Part shown: positions 7,382 to 14,539 of the stretch, in pieces
Numbering within the stretch: the stretch's first letter is position 1
Layout of the letters: every line of letters begins with the position of its first letter
DNA from: Terriglobia bacterium
Lineage (GTDB): Bacteria > Acidobacteriota > Terriglobia > UBA7540
Length of the DNA: 15,067 nt
NCBI GenBank assembly: GCA_030049455.1
Contig: JASIKV010000041.1
Location: forward strand, 1 to 15,067
Reading direction: 5' to 3'
Notes under the pieces: model-generated
What the model was told of the DNA's origin: nothing
Seen by the model: the letters and a program-made list of their open reading frames with translations, nothing else
The model's database searches: none
Translations under genes and position numbers: made by a program

Positions 7382-8800
7382 TTAAGAGGCGATTGCGTTA
7401 TGGGTGCTTTCTTCCACGGTGGCCGTGGGCTGATGGAGGGGCAATCGCAGCCGCGCCTCGCATCCCGCCCGGTCCTTGCGATTCTCAAGGGTCAGAGTGC
7501 CGCCGTGAGCTTCGGCGATTTGCCGGCTCAGAACCAGTCCGATCCCGGAACCGGTGGGCTTGGTGGTAAAGAACGGCACAAAAAGATTCGTAGTGTTCGA
7601 CAAACCCGGACCTTCATCCCGGATGCAAACTTCCAGCCGGTCGGACAGCCGGGTCCAAGCGACCGAGACGCCGCCGCCGGTTTGGAGAGCCGCGTCCACG
7701 GCGTTGCGGAGCAGGTTGATGAGAAGTTGTTCCAACTGGTCAGGGTCGGCGCGCAAAGTCAAATCGGGACCGGGCGCCATTGTGATCGCCATTCGCGTTT
7801 CGAGTTGCACAACGCGCCGCATCAATTCGACAGAGTCCACGGTTTGCCACTTGGGTTTGGGCAGGCGCGCGAGCCGGGCATAGGCGTCGAGGAACCGGCT
7901 GAGCGCAGCGGCGCGAGCTTCAATCACTTCCAGCCCGCGGCGCAGGTCATCCTCCCAGTCGTCCGGCCGAGGCTGGCGCTTCAGCATCATATCCAGCGTT
8001 CCCGCCATGGACTTGATGGGCGCGAGGGAATTGTTGAGCTCGTGGCCAATCACACGGATAAGGCGTTGCCACGCCTGGCGTTCTTCTTCGCGCAACGGCC
8101 GGCTGAGGTCGGTGAGGACTAAGAGCTCATGGGGCATTCCACTTTCCCGAAAGGTGCTGCGCCGCACGTCCCAGCGGCCACTCCCTCCGGGGAATGTCCT
8201 GTCGAGAGTTTTGGCGGCCTCGCCGGCCAGGCAATCTTCCAAACCGAGTTCGGCGGCGGTCAGCCCCAGCGCGCGCTCATCGGGCACGCCCACCAAACGC
8301 TCGCCCGCGGGATTCACCAGCCGCAACCGGTGTTCATGGTCAAAGCTGAACACGGCGACGTCGATTTCCTCAACCACTTTGCGCAGAAGGGCGGTTGCTT
8401 CGAGCGTCCCGAGCCGCTGGCCGCGCAGAGTGTCGCTGAGCGCATTCACTTCCAGCATCACTTCGCCAAGGGCGTCATCGGTGCGAGCCTCACGGGCCCG
8501 CAGAGAGTAATCCTCTTCGCGCAAAGCCCCCAGGAGGTTGGAAAGTGTTTGAAGCGGATAGACCAGGTGAGATCGCAGCGTGAATGCGGCGCCCAGCCAG
8601 AAGGCAAGAACCAGAAACGTGAGCGTCCAGCGTGTGGGGCTGGCGTGGTCGTCAAGCCAAAGGAGAAGGACGGTCACAACCACGGCGGGCAGGCCCGCAA
8701 AAAGGGCCAGGGACAGCATGCGGATTTCAAACCGCACGCGGTGGCGACGCGGTGTCCCGCCGATGGGGAGCCTGCCTGTCGTTTCGAGGTCGTCTGCCAT
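7382..8800 (-). CDS. membrane-bound sensor histidine kinase (NtrY/NtrB-like)
   Basis: Sensor kinase of 472 residues, partner of the response regulator just upstream. Two transmembrane helices (about 28-49 and 57-76) enclose a very short loop, so sensing is likely within the membrane or cytoplasm. A HAMP-like region (about 80-130) and a PAS-like domain (about 135-230, with VFSFDHEHRLRLVNPAGERL) follow. The H-box GHELNNSLAPIK (252-263) has His253 as the probable phosphorylated residue. N-box LINLLRNAVDA (360-370), G1 DEGPGL (395-400), F-box PFFTTK (409-414) and G2 GSGIGL (417-422) complete a full catalytic domain. HELNN and NLLRNAVDA are typical of NtrB/NtrY kinases. I chose ATG 8800 because of GGAAGG a few bases upstream; an upstream TTG at 8911 would translate through the palindrome and lacks a ribosome-binding site. 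The signal sensed is unknown. Confidence 0.92.
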   Translation of the reverse strand: MADDLETTGRLPIGGTPRRHRVRFEIRMLSLALFAGLPAVVVTVLLLWLDDHASPTRWTLTFLVLAFWLGAAFTLRSHLVYPLQTLSNLLGALREEDYSLRAREARTDDALGEVMLEVNALSDTLRGQRLGTLEATALLRKVVEEIDVAVFSFDHEHRLRLVNPAGERLVGVPDERALGLTAAELGLEDCLAGEAAKTLDRTFPGGSGRWDVRRSTFRESGMPHELLVLTDLSRPLREEERQAWQRLIRVIGHELNNSLAPIKSMAGTLDMMLKRQPRPDDWEDDLRRGLEVIEARAAALSRFLDAYARLARLPKPKWQTVDSVELMRRVVQLETRMAITMAPGPDLTLRADPDQLEQLLINLLRNAVDAALQTGGGVSVAWTRLSDRLEVCIRDEGPGLSNTTNLFVPFFTTKPTGSGIGLVLSRQIAEAHGGTLTLENRKDRAGCEARLRLPLHQPTATVEESTHNAIAS

Positions 8801-8876
8801 GCCGCCCTTCCGCCTGCCGGCGTTGAAGCTGACCACTGGAAACAGCGGCGAATACCCTGGATCGAAGCTTGAATGC

Positions 8877-8904
8877 TGGCGCGTCATATTGATATGACGT
8901 GCCA
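8877..8904. promoter_or_regulatory. 28-bp near-perfect palindrome, probable operator
   Basis: TGGCGCGTCATAT (8877-8889) and ATATGACGTGCCA (8892-8904) are 13-bp inverted arms with one mismatch and a central TG. The inner eight bases of each arm match exactly. It lies in the 123-nt gap between the response regulator stop and the chosen kinase start, about 75 nt before that ATG. A two-base loop suits a dimeric DNA-binding protein better than an RNA hairpin, and no T tract follows on either strand. No second copy was found by eye in the window. The binder is unknown; the adjacent Fis-type regulator is one candidate. Confidence 0.55.
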
Positions 8905-8923
8905 AAACCAATTTTGTCTTGCC

Positions 8924-10273
8924 CTACAAGCCGTGTTTCTTAAGCCGCCGGTAGAGGGCGCTTCGGCTCAATCCCAGGAAGTCCGCGGCGGCGCTGACGT
9001 TTCCTTCGTAACGCGACAATGCTTTCTTGACCAGAAGGTTTTCAACCTCTTCCAGACTCATATCCTCCAGCCGGCCGGAGCCCTCGCGCCCGGCGCGCAG
9101 GCCCAGGTCGCTCGAGCGCACCAAATCGCCATGCGCCATCAACACCGCACGCTCGACGGCGTGCTCCAGTTCGCGGACATTGCCGGGCCAGCCGTATTCA
9201 AAAAGCGTCTGCATGGCCGCGCTTTCAAAACCGCTCAGGTGCTTCCGATAGCGCTGGGCGAACTGGCGCAGGAAAAAATTGGCCAGGAGAGGCAAATCTT
9301 CTCGCCGTTCGCGGAGGGGCGGAAGATGAATCTCAATCGTGTTCAAACGGAAGAGCAAATCCTCGCGAAATCGCCCGGCCTGCACTTCCTGCGAGACGTC
9401 GGCGTTGGTTGCGGAGAGCACTCGCACATCCACGCGACGAGTTTTCGAAGACCCCACGCGTTCCAGCTCGCCTGTTTCGAGCACGCGCAGAAGTTTGGCC
9501 TGCAGATTCATCGGAACGTTGGCAATTTCGTCGAGGAACAACGTTCCGCCATCGGCCAGTTCGAAGCGGCCCACGCGATCGGCCTTCGCGTCAGTGAATG
9601 CCCCTTTGACATGGCCGAACAACTCGCTTTCGAAGACACCTTCGGAAAGGCCTCCGGCGTTTACCGTCACCATGGGGCGTGACGCGCGCTCTGAGAGCGC
9701 GTGCAGGCTGCGCGCCAGCACCTCCTTGCCCGTACCATGCTCGCCCGTAATCAGCACGTTGGCGTCGGACGGGCCCACGCGTGCCAGCAGGGCCAGGACC
9801 GGCTGCATGGCGGGAGATTCAGCAATCATCCTGGGCCGGCCTTCAGCCCGCAACAAACGATTTTCGGCTTCCAGGCGCTGGCCCTCACGCAGCGCGCGGC
9901 TCAACTCAACCTGGGTCCGCAGGATGGCAATCAGGCGGGCATTGTCCCAGGGCTTTTCAACGAAGTTTCTCGCTCCACGCCGCATCGCTTCAACTGCCAG
10001 TCCAACATTGGCCCACGCGGTCATGACGACGACGGGAAGGGTGCTGTCCATGGCTTGCAAGGTGGTGAGAATATCAAGGCCTTCCTGGCCGGAAGTCGTG
10101 TCGCGGGTAAAGTTAAGGTCCATCAGGATCAGATCGAAGTCTTTGGATTTAACCGCGGAAATGATTCCCTCGGGAGAAGTCGTGCATTCGGTCACATAGC
10201 CCTCGCCCTTCAGCAGCATGCGAAGGGCCTCCAGCACGTGCGTTTGGTCGTCTGCGATAAGAATTCTGGTCAT
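8924..10273 (-). CDS. NtrC-family sigma54-type response regulator with GAFTDA loop
   Basis: Response regulator of 449 residues, full NtrC-type length. The receiver domain (1-120) has acidic residues D8 and D9, phospho-acceptor Asp52, Thr85 and Lys107. The AAA+ domain (about 148-385) has Walker A GEHGTGKE (177-184), the sigma54-contact loop written GAFTDA (224-229) instead of GAFTGA, Walker B GGTLFLDE (242-249) and FREDLLFRLN (302-311). The C-terminus (about 404-449) is a Fis-type helix-turn-helix ending SRSALYRRLKKHGL. The protein should activate sigma54 promoters after phosphorylation by the kinase encoded next. No good sigma54 promoter (GG-N10-GC) was found in the intergenic regions here, so its targets may lie elsewhere or it may work differently. 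ATG 10273 is the natural start, though its Shine-Dalgarno is weak. Confidence 0.95.
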   Translation of the reverse strand: MTRILIADDQTHVLEALRMLLKGEGYVTECTTSPEGIISAVKSKDFDLILMDLNFTRDTTSGQEGLDILTTLQAMDSTLPVVVMTAWANVGLAVEAMRRGARNFVEKPWDNARLIAILRTQVELSRALREGQRLEAENRLLRAEGRPRMIAESPAMQPVLALLARVGPSDANVLITGEHGTGKEVLARSLHALSERASRPMVTVNAGGLSEGVFESELFGHVKGAFTDAKADRVGRFELADGGTLFLDEIANVPMNLQAKLLRVLETGELERVGSSKTRRVDVRVLSATNADVSQEVQAGRFREDLLFRLNTIEIHLPPLRERREDLPLLANFFLRQFAQRYRKHLSGFESAAMQTLFEYGWPGNVRELEHAVERAVLMAHGDLVRSSDLGLRAGREGSGRLEDMSLEEVENLLVKKALSRYEGNVSAAADFLGLSRSALYRRLKKHGL

Positions 10274-10311
10274 GGTTGATTTTGAAGGACGTTTATCGGC
10301 CGCCTTCTGAC

Positions 10312-10340
10312 AGGGTAGGGTTGCAAGGGTCAGTCGTCAA
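10312..10340 (-). promoter_or_regulatory. weak candidate promoter for the response regulator-kinase pair
   Basis: On the minus strand, TTGACG (10335-10340) and TACCCT (10312-10317) are 17 nt apart, in the 81-nt gap before the response regulator. The -35 box is good; the -10 box matches the consensus at only three positions. Cotranscription with the ABC module upstream is equally possible. Confidence 0.2.
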
Positions 10341-10354
10341 CCGGAAACCGTCCC

Positions 10355-11014
10355 TCACACGATCCATCCGTCCTGGAGCTTGATAATGCGATGGCCGTAG
10401 GCGGCATTCGTCTCCGAGTGGGTCACCTGAATGATGGTGGTTCCTTCACTGTTGAGCTTCTTGAAGAGCTCCATGATTTCCTGTCCCTGACTGGAGTGCA
10501 GATTCCCGGTGGGCTCATCGGCAAGGATCAACTTGGGCTTGGCAATGACAGCGCGCGCCACGCCCACCAACTGTTGCTGCCCCCCGGAGAGCTGGCTGGG
10601 GAACAGATCCTTCTTCCCGACGATATGAAAACGGTCCAGCGTGTCAGCCACCAGCGCCTGCCGTTCCGACGATTTCACATCGCGGTAGGAAAGCGGGATG
10701 TCCAGATTCTCCGCGACGGTCAAGCTGTCCAGCAGGTGGTACTGCTGGAAGACAAAGCCAATGTAGCGCTTGTTGATTTCGATGCGCTTCTTCGAGTTGA
10801 GCTTGTGGACGGGATGGTCCAGGAAGTAAAACTCGCCCTCCCAGCCGCCATCGAGCATGCCAATGATGCTGAGCAGAGTCGATTTTCCCGCGCCCGATGG
10901 CCCCATGATGGTAACGAATTCTCCTTCTTTGATCTCCAGATTGATGCGGCGCAAGACGTAGTAACGTCCGCCCGCAAGGGGATAATACCGATCGAGATTT
11001 TGCATCTTAATCAT
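10355..11014 (-). CDS. MacB/LolD-type ABC transporter ATPase, divergent copy
   Basis: ATP-binding subunit of 219 residues, a single nucleotide-binding domain of the MacB/LolD/FtsE group that powers FtsX-like permeases. Motifs: Walker A GPSGAGKS (38-45), Q-loop FVFQQYHLL (88-96), signature LSGGQQQLVGVARA (142-155), Walker B LILADEPTGN (162-171) and H-loop His199. Two positions differ from the other ATPase in this window: Leu149 replaces the Arg that normally follows LSGGQQQ, and the D-loop reads NLHS (171-174) instead of NLDS. The protein probably pairs with one of the two ADOP permeases upstream. ATG 11014 has AGGG about 8 nt upstream; a second ATG at 11005 is possible. It lies 158 nt after the permease and 81 nt before the regulator. 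Its substrate cannot be told from sequence. Confidence 0.93.
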   Translation of the reverse strand: MIKMQNLDRYYPLAGGRYYVLRRINLEIKEGEFVTIMGPSGAGKSTLLSIIGMLDGGWEGEFYFLDHPVHKLNSKKRIEINKRYIGFVFQQYHLLDSLTVAENLDIPLSYRDVKSSERQALVADTLDRFHIVGKKDLFPSQLSGGQQQLVGVARAVIAKPKLILADEPTGNLHSSQGQEIMELFKKLNSEGTTIIQVTHSETNAAYGHRIIKLQDGWIV

Positions 11015-11172
11015 GATGATTTCCCTGATTCAGCAATCGATAAGCAATGCGCCCGCATGAACACATCTTAACGCATTTGGTGCGCGCTTTTGCAGACGGC
11101 GATGTTCGCGTTGAGAATCGATTTCGGAACTTCTCAGGCCTGCGGGCGATACGCTCGTCGCGGTCCACGGCT

Positions 11173-13596
11173 TTACTCGTGCCTCAGCGCCACGATCGGA
11201 TCGACCCTGGTCGCTCGGAGAGCGGGAACATAAGTCGCTAGCATCACCACCGCCAAGAGAAGCACCGAGACGGCGACGAAGGTCAGCGGATCATTCGGCT
11301 TGACGCCGAACAGCAAGCTGGAGAGGTAATGTGTAAGCGCGAGCGCGCCCGCAACACCGATAAGCAAACCAGCCAGCGCAAGCCGGAGCCCCTGTCCTAC
11401 CACCAAACGAAGCACATCCTTACGCTGGGCCCCCATGGCCAGCCGAATTCCGATTTCCCGCGTTCGCTGGCGCACGGCGTAGGAAAGCACTCCATAAATT
11501 CCCACGGCCGCAAGCACCAAGGCCAATCCCGCAAACACACACATCAGCGCCATCAACAGCCGTTGGAACGCCAGGGAAACTGCCGACACTTCTTCCATGG
11601 AACGAACGTGCCCGACGGGAATGTTGGGGTCGGCGTCCTGGATCGCCGCTTGCACGGCATAGCTCAGGCTCAGGGGGTTTACGGCCGTGCGCACCAGAAT
11701 CGACGTGGGCGACCACGCCTGGAGAAACTGATCGGTTTTGAAGGAGGCCTGGGCAATCGGCACGAAGAAGGTGGGCGGCGCAGGTTCGTTCAGGCTGGAG
11801 CGAACATCGCCCACGACGCCAACGATTTCCAATTGGTCTTTGTCCAGGGTGAGAGACTTGCCCACAGGATTTTGACCCTGAAAGTACTCGCGGGCAAACT
11901 CCGCATTGATCATCGTGACCTTTGATGAGTCGTAGGAGTCAGCAAGCTGGAAGTTTCTTCCCGTGAGCAGCGGAACGCCAAGCGTTTGAAGATATTCGGG
12001 AGTAATCTCGCGATAGTCCACGGAAGGGTTTTCAACGCGGCCGTTCACCAGGACTCCGGGATTCAAATTGATTCCACGTTCGAGCGGCAAGCCCGCGGCA
12101 ATGATGGAGACGCTTTGAACGCCGGGAATCGCTTCGATGCGCCGCTGCAAATCTTGATAAAAGGTGTGAAGAGCAGGAGTGGAATTGTACTTCGAGCCCG
12201 TGGACCAGATTTGAAGCGTCAAAAGGTTCCGCGGATTGAATCCCGGATCGGTGCTCAGCAAGCCGATGAACGTCCTGATAAGCAGACCTGAGCCGATAAG
12301 CAGCATCAGCGACAGCGCCACTTCAGCGCAAACCATTGCGGCGCTCAACCTGCGGCGGTGCAGACTCAGGCTGGCGCGACCCTCGCTTTCTTTGAGGGTT
12401 TCATTCACCCCCGTTCCGGCGGCCTGGAAAGCCGGCGCGATTCCGAAGAGAATTCCGGTAAGCAGCGCCGCGCCCGCGGTGAAGAGCAGGGCCCAGAGGT
12501 TCAGCCCAATGTGCTCGGCGCGCGGCAGGACGTCCGGAGCGAGTGAGAGAAGATAGCCGAGGGCGCAGTACGCCACCCCCAATCCGAGAGCACCACCGAA
12601 TGTGGCGAGCAAAACGCTTTCGGTCAAAACCTGCCGCAGGATGCGTGTACGTCCCGCTCCCAGGGCAGTGCGCAAGGCGAGTTCACGGCTTCTGCCCGCT
12701 GTGCGTGCCAGCAAAAGATTGGCCACGTTGACGCAGGCGATGAGCAGAACAAAACCAACAGCAGCGAAGAGAACCAGCAAAGGTTGGCGGGCGTCGCTCG
12801 ATACAGCATACCGAAGCGGTGCGGCCCAAAACGCCAGCGCCTTTCTATCTCCTGCGTCCATCCAGCGATAGTTCTCAGCCGCGAACGATTGGGAAAGTGC
12901 TGCCACGTAGCTGCTGGCCTGCTGTTGTGAAAGGCCATGCTTGATTCGCGCGATGATCTGATAGTTCTGGCCACTGCCCATGCCGCGCCGCACGGGTTCA
13001 ATGGTGGTCCACAAATCAGCGGGCGGAATGCTCGCGAACCCTTGGGGCATCACTCCAATCACCGTGAAGGGTACGCCGTCGAGCGAGACGCTCCGCCCGA
13101 CGGCAGAGCTATCGCCGTTGAAATGTTCCTCCCAGAGGCTGTAATTCAAAACGGCGAGGTTCGGCCCACCCGCGCGGTCTTCATCTCCGGTGAAGCTGCG
13201 GCCCAGAAGCGGGTGAACTCCAAAAACGCTGAAAAACTCCGGCGAGACTCTCAGCGCCTGGATGCGTTCTGCCCGGCCGGCTCCCACGAGATTGAACCCC
13301 AGGCCGACGGAGGCGGCAACGCTTTCAAACGGATCGCGATGTTGCTTCCAATAATCGAAGGCGTCGGCGGTGAAGCCCGATTGCAAGGGCTGGCCTCTCA
13401 TGATGCCCGAGATCCTGACCATGCTCTCCGGCTCAGGGTAAGGCAGCGGGCGCAGGAGCACGCCGTAAACCACGCTGAACATGGCAGTATTTGCCCCGAT
13501 GCCAAGCGCCAGCGTCACGAGGGCCACAGCAGTAAAGCCAGGATTTTTTTTAAAGGTGCGGAGCCCGTACTTCACATCTTGAATCAACGCGTTCAT
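11173..13596 (-). CDS. ADOP-type (MacB/FtsX-like) ABC transporter permease
   Basis: Permease of 807 residues with the duplicated architecture of the acidobacterial duplicated orphan permease family. The N-terminus MNALIQDVKYGLRTFKKNPG precedes helix 1 (about 21-48). A periplasmic MacB-core domain (50-265) is followed by three helices of the first FtsX unit (about 272-297, 325-350, 368-392), a helix at 417-441, a second core (445-675) and the second FtsX unit (about 680-705, 735-757, 772-793). Paired FtsX motifs are RELALRTALGAGRTRILRQ (304-322) and REIGIRLAMGAQRKDVLRL (713-731). It ends ALRATRVDPIVALRHE. Such permeases couple cytoplasmic ATP hydrolysis to periplasmic movements or export. ATPase genes lie on both sides. 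The start is supported by GAGGT at 13602-13606, 5 nt from ATG. An A8 run at codons 16-18 is a possible slippage site. Confidence 0.95.
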   Translation of the reverse strand: MNALIQDVKYGLRTFKKNPGFTAVALVTLALGIGANTAMFSVVYGVLLRPLPYPEPESMVRISGIMRGQPLQSGFTADAFDYWKQHRDPFESVAASVGLGFNLVGAGRAERIQALRVSPEFFSVFGVHPLLGRSFTGDEDRAGGPNLAVLNYSLWEEHFNGDSSAVGRSVSLDGVPFTVIGVMPQGFASIPPADLWTTIEPVRRGMGSGQNYQIIARIKHGLSQQQASSYVAALSQSFAAENYRWMDAGDRKALAFWAAPLRYAVSSDARQPLLVLFAAVGFVLLIACVNVANLLLARTAGRSRELALRTALGAGRTRILRQVLTESVLLATFGGALGLGVAYCALGYLLSLAPDVLPRAEHIGLNLWALLFTAGAALLTGILFGIAPAFQAAGTGVNETLKESEGRASLSLHRRRLSAAMVCAEVALSLMLLIGSGLLIRTFIGLLSTDPGFNPRNLLTLQIWSTGSKYNSTPALHTFYQDLQRRIEAIPGVQSVSIIAAGLPLERGINLNPGVLVNGRVENPSVDYREITPEYLQTLGVPLLTGRNFQLADSYDSSKVTMINAEFAREYFQGQNPVGKSLTLDKDQLEIVGVVGDVRSSLNEPAPPTFFVPIAQASFKTDQFLQAWSPTSILVRTAVNPLSLSYAVQAAIQDADPNIPVGHVRSMEEVSAVSLAFQRLLMALMCVFAGLALVLAAVGIYGVLSYAVRQRTREIGIRLAMGAQRKDVLRLVVGQGLRLALAGLLIGVAGALALTHYLSSLLFGVKPNDPLTFVAVSVLLLAVVMLATYVPALRATRVDPIVALRHE

Positions 13597-13599
13597 TCC

Positions 13600-13618
13600 T
13601 CACCTCAATAAGAGGTAA
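13600..13618 (-). promoter_or_regulatory. hairpin masking the ribosome-binding site of the ADOP permease
   Basis: In the mRNA, TTACCTC and GAGGTGA can form a 7-bp stem (one G-U pair) around a 5-nt loop. The 3' arm contains the only well-spaced Shine-Dalgarno (GAGGT, 13602-13606). Folding would hide it and could limit translation. The stem is short, so any effect may be mild. Confidence 0.28.
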
Positions 13619-13629
13619 TAGAACATCCG

Positions 13630-13661
13630 GCCATTTGGTCATTGAGCCATTTGGCCATTGC
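13630..13661. repeat. two tandem 16-bp units, CCATTTGG-type intergenic repeat
   Basis: GCCATTTGGTCATTGA (13630-13645) is followed directly by GCCATTTGGCCATTGC (13646-13661), with two differences in 16. It lies in the 108-nt gap between the ATPase gene and the full ADOP permease gene. It carries no ORF and no terminator. It looks like a short simple-repeat expansion. Confidence 0.75.
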
Positions 13662-13704
13662 CCAAAGAGCGTGTGCCCGCCGGTGAAATCGCCCAATTTG
13701 TTTC

Positions 13705-14442
13705 TCAGGCGCGGGTTTCTTCCACAATGCGGCCGTCGAACAGGTGCACGGTGCGCTCCGCGAAGTCCGCATAGCGCGGGTCGTGTGTCACCATGCAGAT
13801 GGTGGCGCCTTCGCGGTGCAGGTCGCGAAGCAACTCCATCACCGCCTCCCCGTTCTTCGAGTCGAGATTTCCAGTGGGCTCATCCGCGAGCAGGATAGAG
13901 GGCTTTCCCACCAGCGCCCGGGCCACGGCCACGCGCTGCTGCTGACCGCCGGAAAGCTGCGCGGGATAGTGTTTCACGCGATGCGACATTCCCACGCGCT
14001 CCAGCGCCTCCTGCACGCGCTGGCGGCGCTCCGACCCCGGCATGCCGCGATAGGTCAGCGGCAGCTCCACATTCTCGTAAACCGTGAGGTCGCCGATCAG
14101 GTTGAACGCCTGAAAGATGAACCCGATCTCGCGATTGCGAATGCGCGTGCGGTCGGAAATGGACAGCGCCTCCAGCGGCGACTCATTCAGCGTGTACTTC
14201 CCATCCGTCGGTGAGTCGAGCAGCCCCAGGATGGAGAGCAGCGTGGATTTGCCGCAGCCCGACGGGCCGGAGATGGAGAGATACTCCCCGCGCCGGATAT
14301 CGAGGTAGATTCCGGAAAGCGCGTGGGTTTCCACCTCGTCGGTGAAAAACACCTTGGTGACGCCGTCCAGGTGGATCAGAGTATGCCCGTTGGAGCCTCC
14401 GTTGCCCGGTGCTGGGGCCTTCGATTCTGATGTTGGTTCCAT
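13705..14442 (-). CDS. MacB/LolD-type ABC transporter ATPase
   Basis: ATP-binding subunit of 245 residues with a polar N-terminal extension of about 20 residues rich in Ser, Gly and Pro. All motifs are canonical: Walker A GPSGCGKS (59-66), Q-loop FIFQAFNLI (108-116), signature LSGGQQQRVAVARA (163-176), Walker B ILLADEPTGN (183-192), D-loop NLDS (192-195) and H-loop His220. It belongs to the family that drives MacB/FtsX permeases. It sits between two ADOP permeases, 97 nt after the partial one and 108 nt before the full one, and could serve either or both. ATG 14442 has GAGGAG at 14449-14454 with a 6-nt spacer, a strong ribosome-binding site. No periplasmic adaptor (MacA/HlyD) gene is visible in the window. 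Confidence 0.95.
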   Translation of the reverse strand: MEPTSESKAPAPGNGGSNGHTLIHLDGVTKVFFTDEVETHALSGIYLDIRRGEYLSISGPSGCGKSTLLSILGLLDSPTDGKYTLNESPLEALSISDRTRIRNREIGFIFQAFNLIGDLTVYENVELPLTYRGMPGSERRQRVQEALERVGMSHRVKHYPAQLSGGQQQRVAVARALVGKPSILLADEPTGNLDSKNGEAVMELLRDLHREGATICMVTHDPRYADFAERTVHLFDGRIVEETRA

Positions 14443-14512
14443 TTTCTTCTCCTCAAACGACGTTGCTGTTCAAAATTTGATCTTTCATTGCCCCTTTAAA
14501 TTCGACCCGAAT

Positions 14513-14536
14513 ACTGACAACTGATGACTGATAACT
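14513..14536. repeat. heptanucleotide tandem repeat (ACTGAYR, 3.4 units)
   Basis: ACTGACA (14513-14519), ACTGATG (14520-14526) and ACTGATA (14527-14533) are followed by ACT (14534-14536). It occupies the gap just after the partial permease stop and before the ATPase start on the minus strand. From memory, short seven-base repeats of this CAGTTATCAGT type occur between genes in many environmental bacteria. No coding role is seen. Confidence 0.7.
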
Positions 14537-14539
14537 TTC

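Noticed and set aside
8883..8901. Sigma54-like -24 element TTGGCACG on the minus strand just before the kinase gene
   Set aside because: The matching -12 position reads CA rather than GC at the required GG-N10-GC spacing, and the element is part of the palindrome.
8801..8911. Longer kinase reading from TTG at 8911, or ATG at 8887
   Set aside because: Both lack a ribosome-binding site and would translate through the palindrome; ATG 8800 has GGAAGG at good spacing.
9339..10199. Plus-strand open frame of 286 codons opposite the response regulator
   Set aside because: Ser/Arg/Ala-rich shadow of a strongly conserved gene, with no domain signal.
11047..11058. ATGCG-CC-CGCAT inverted repeat before the ATPase gene
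   Set aside because: Only five base pairs per arm, expected often in GC-rich DNA.
11077..11094. TTGG...TTGCA sigma54-like motif on the plus strand between permease and ATPase
   Set aside because: The GG to GC spacing is 11 instead of 10, and it points against all nearby genes.
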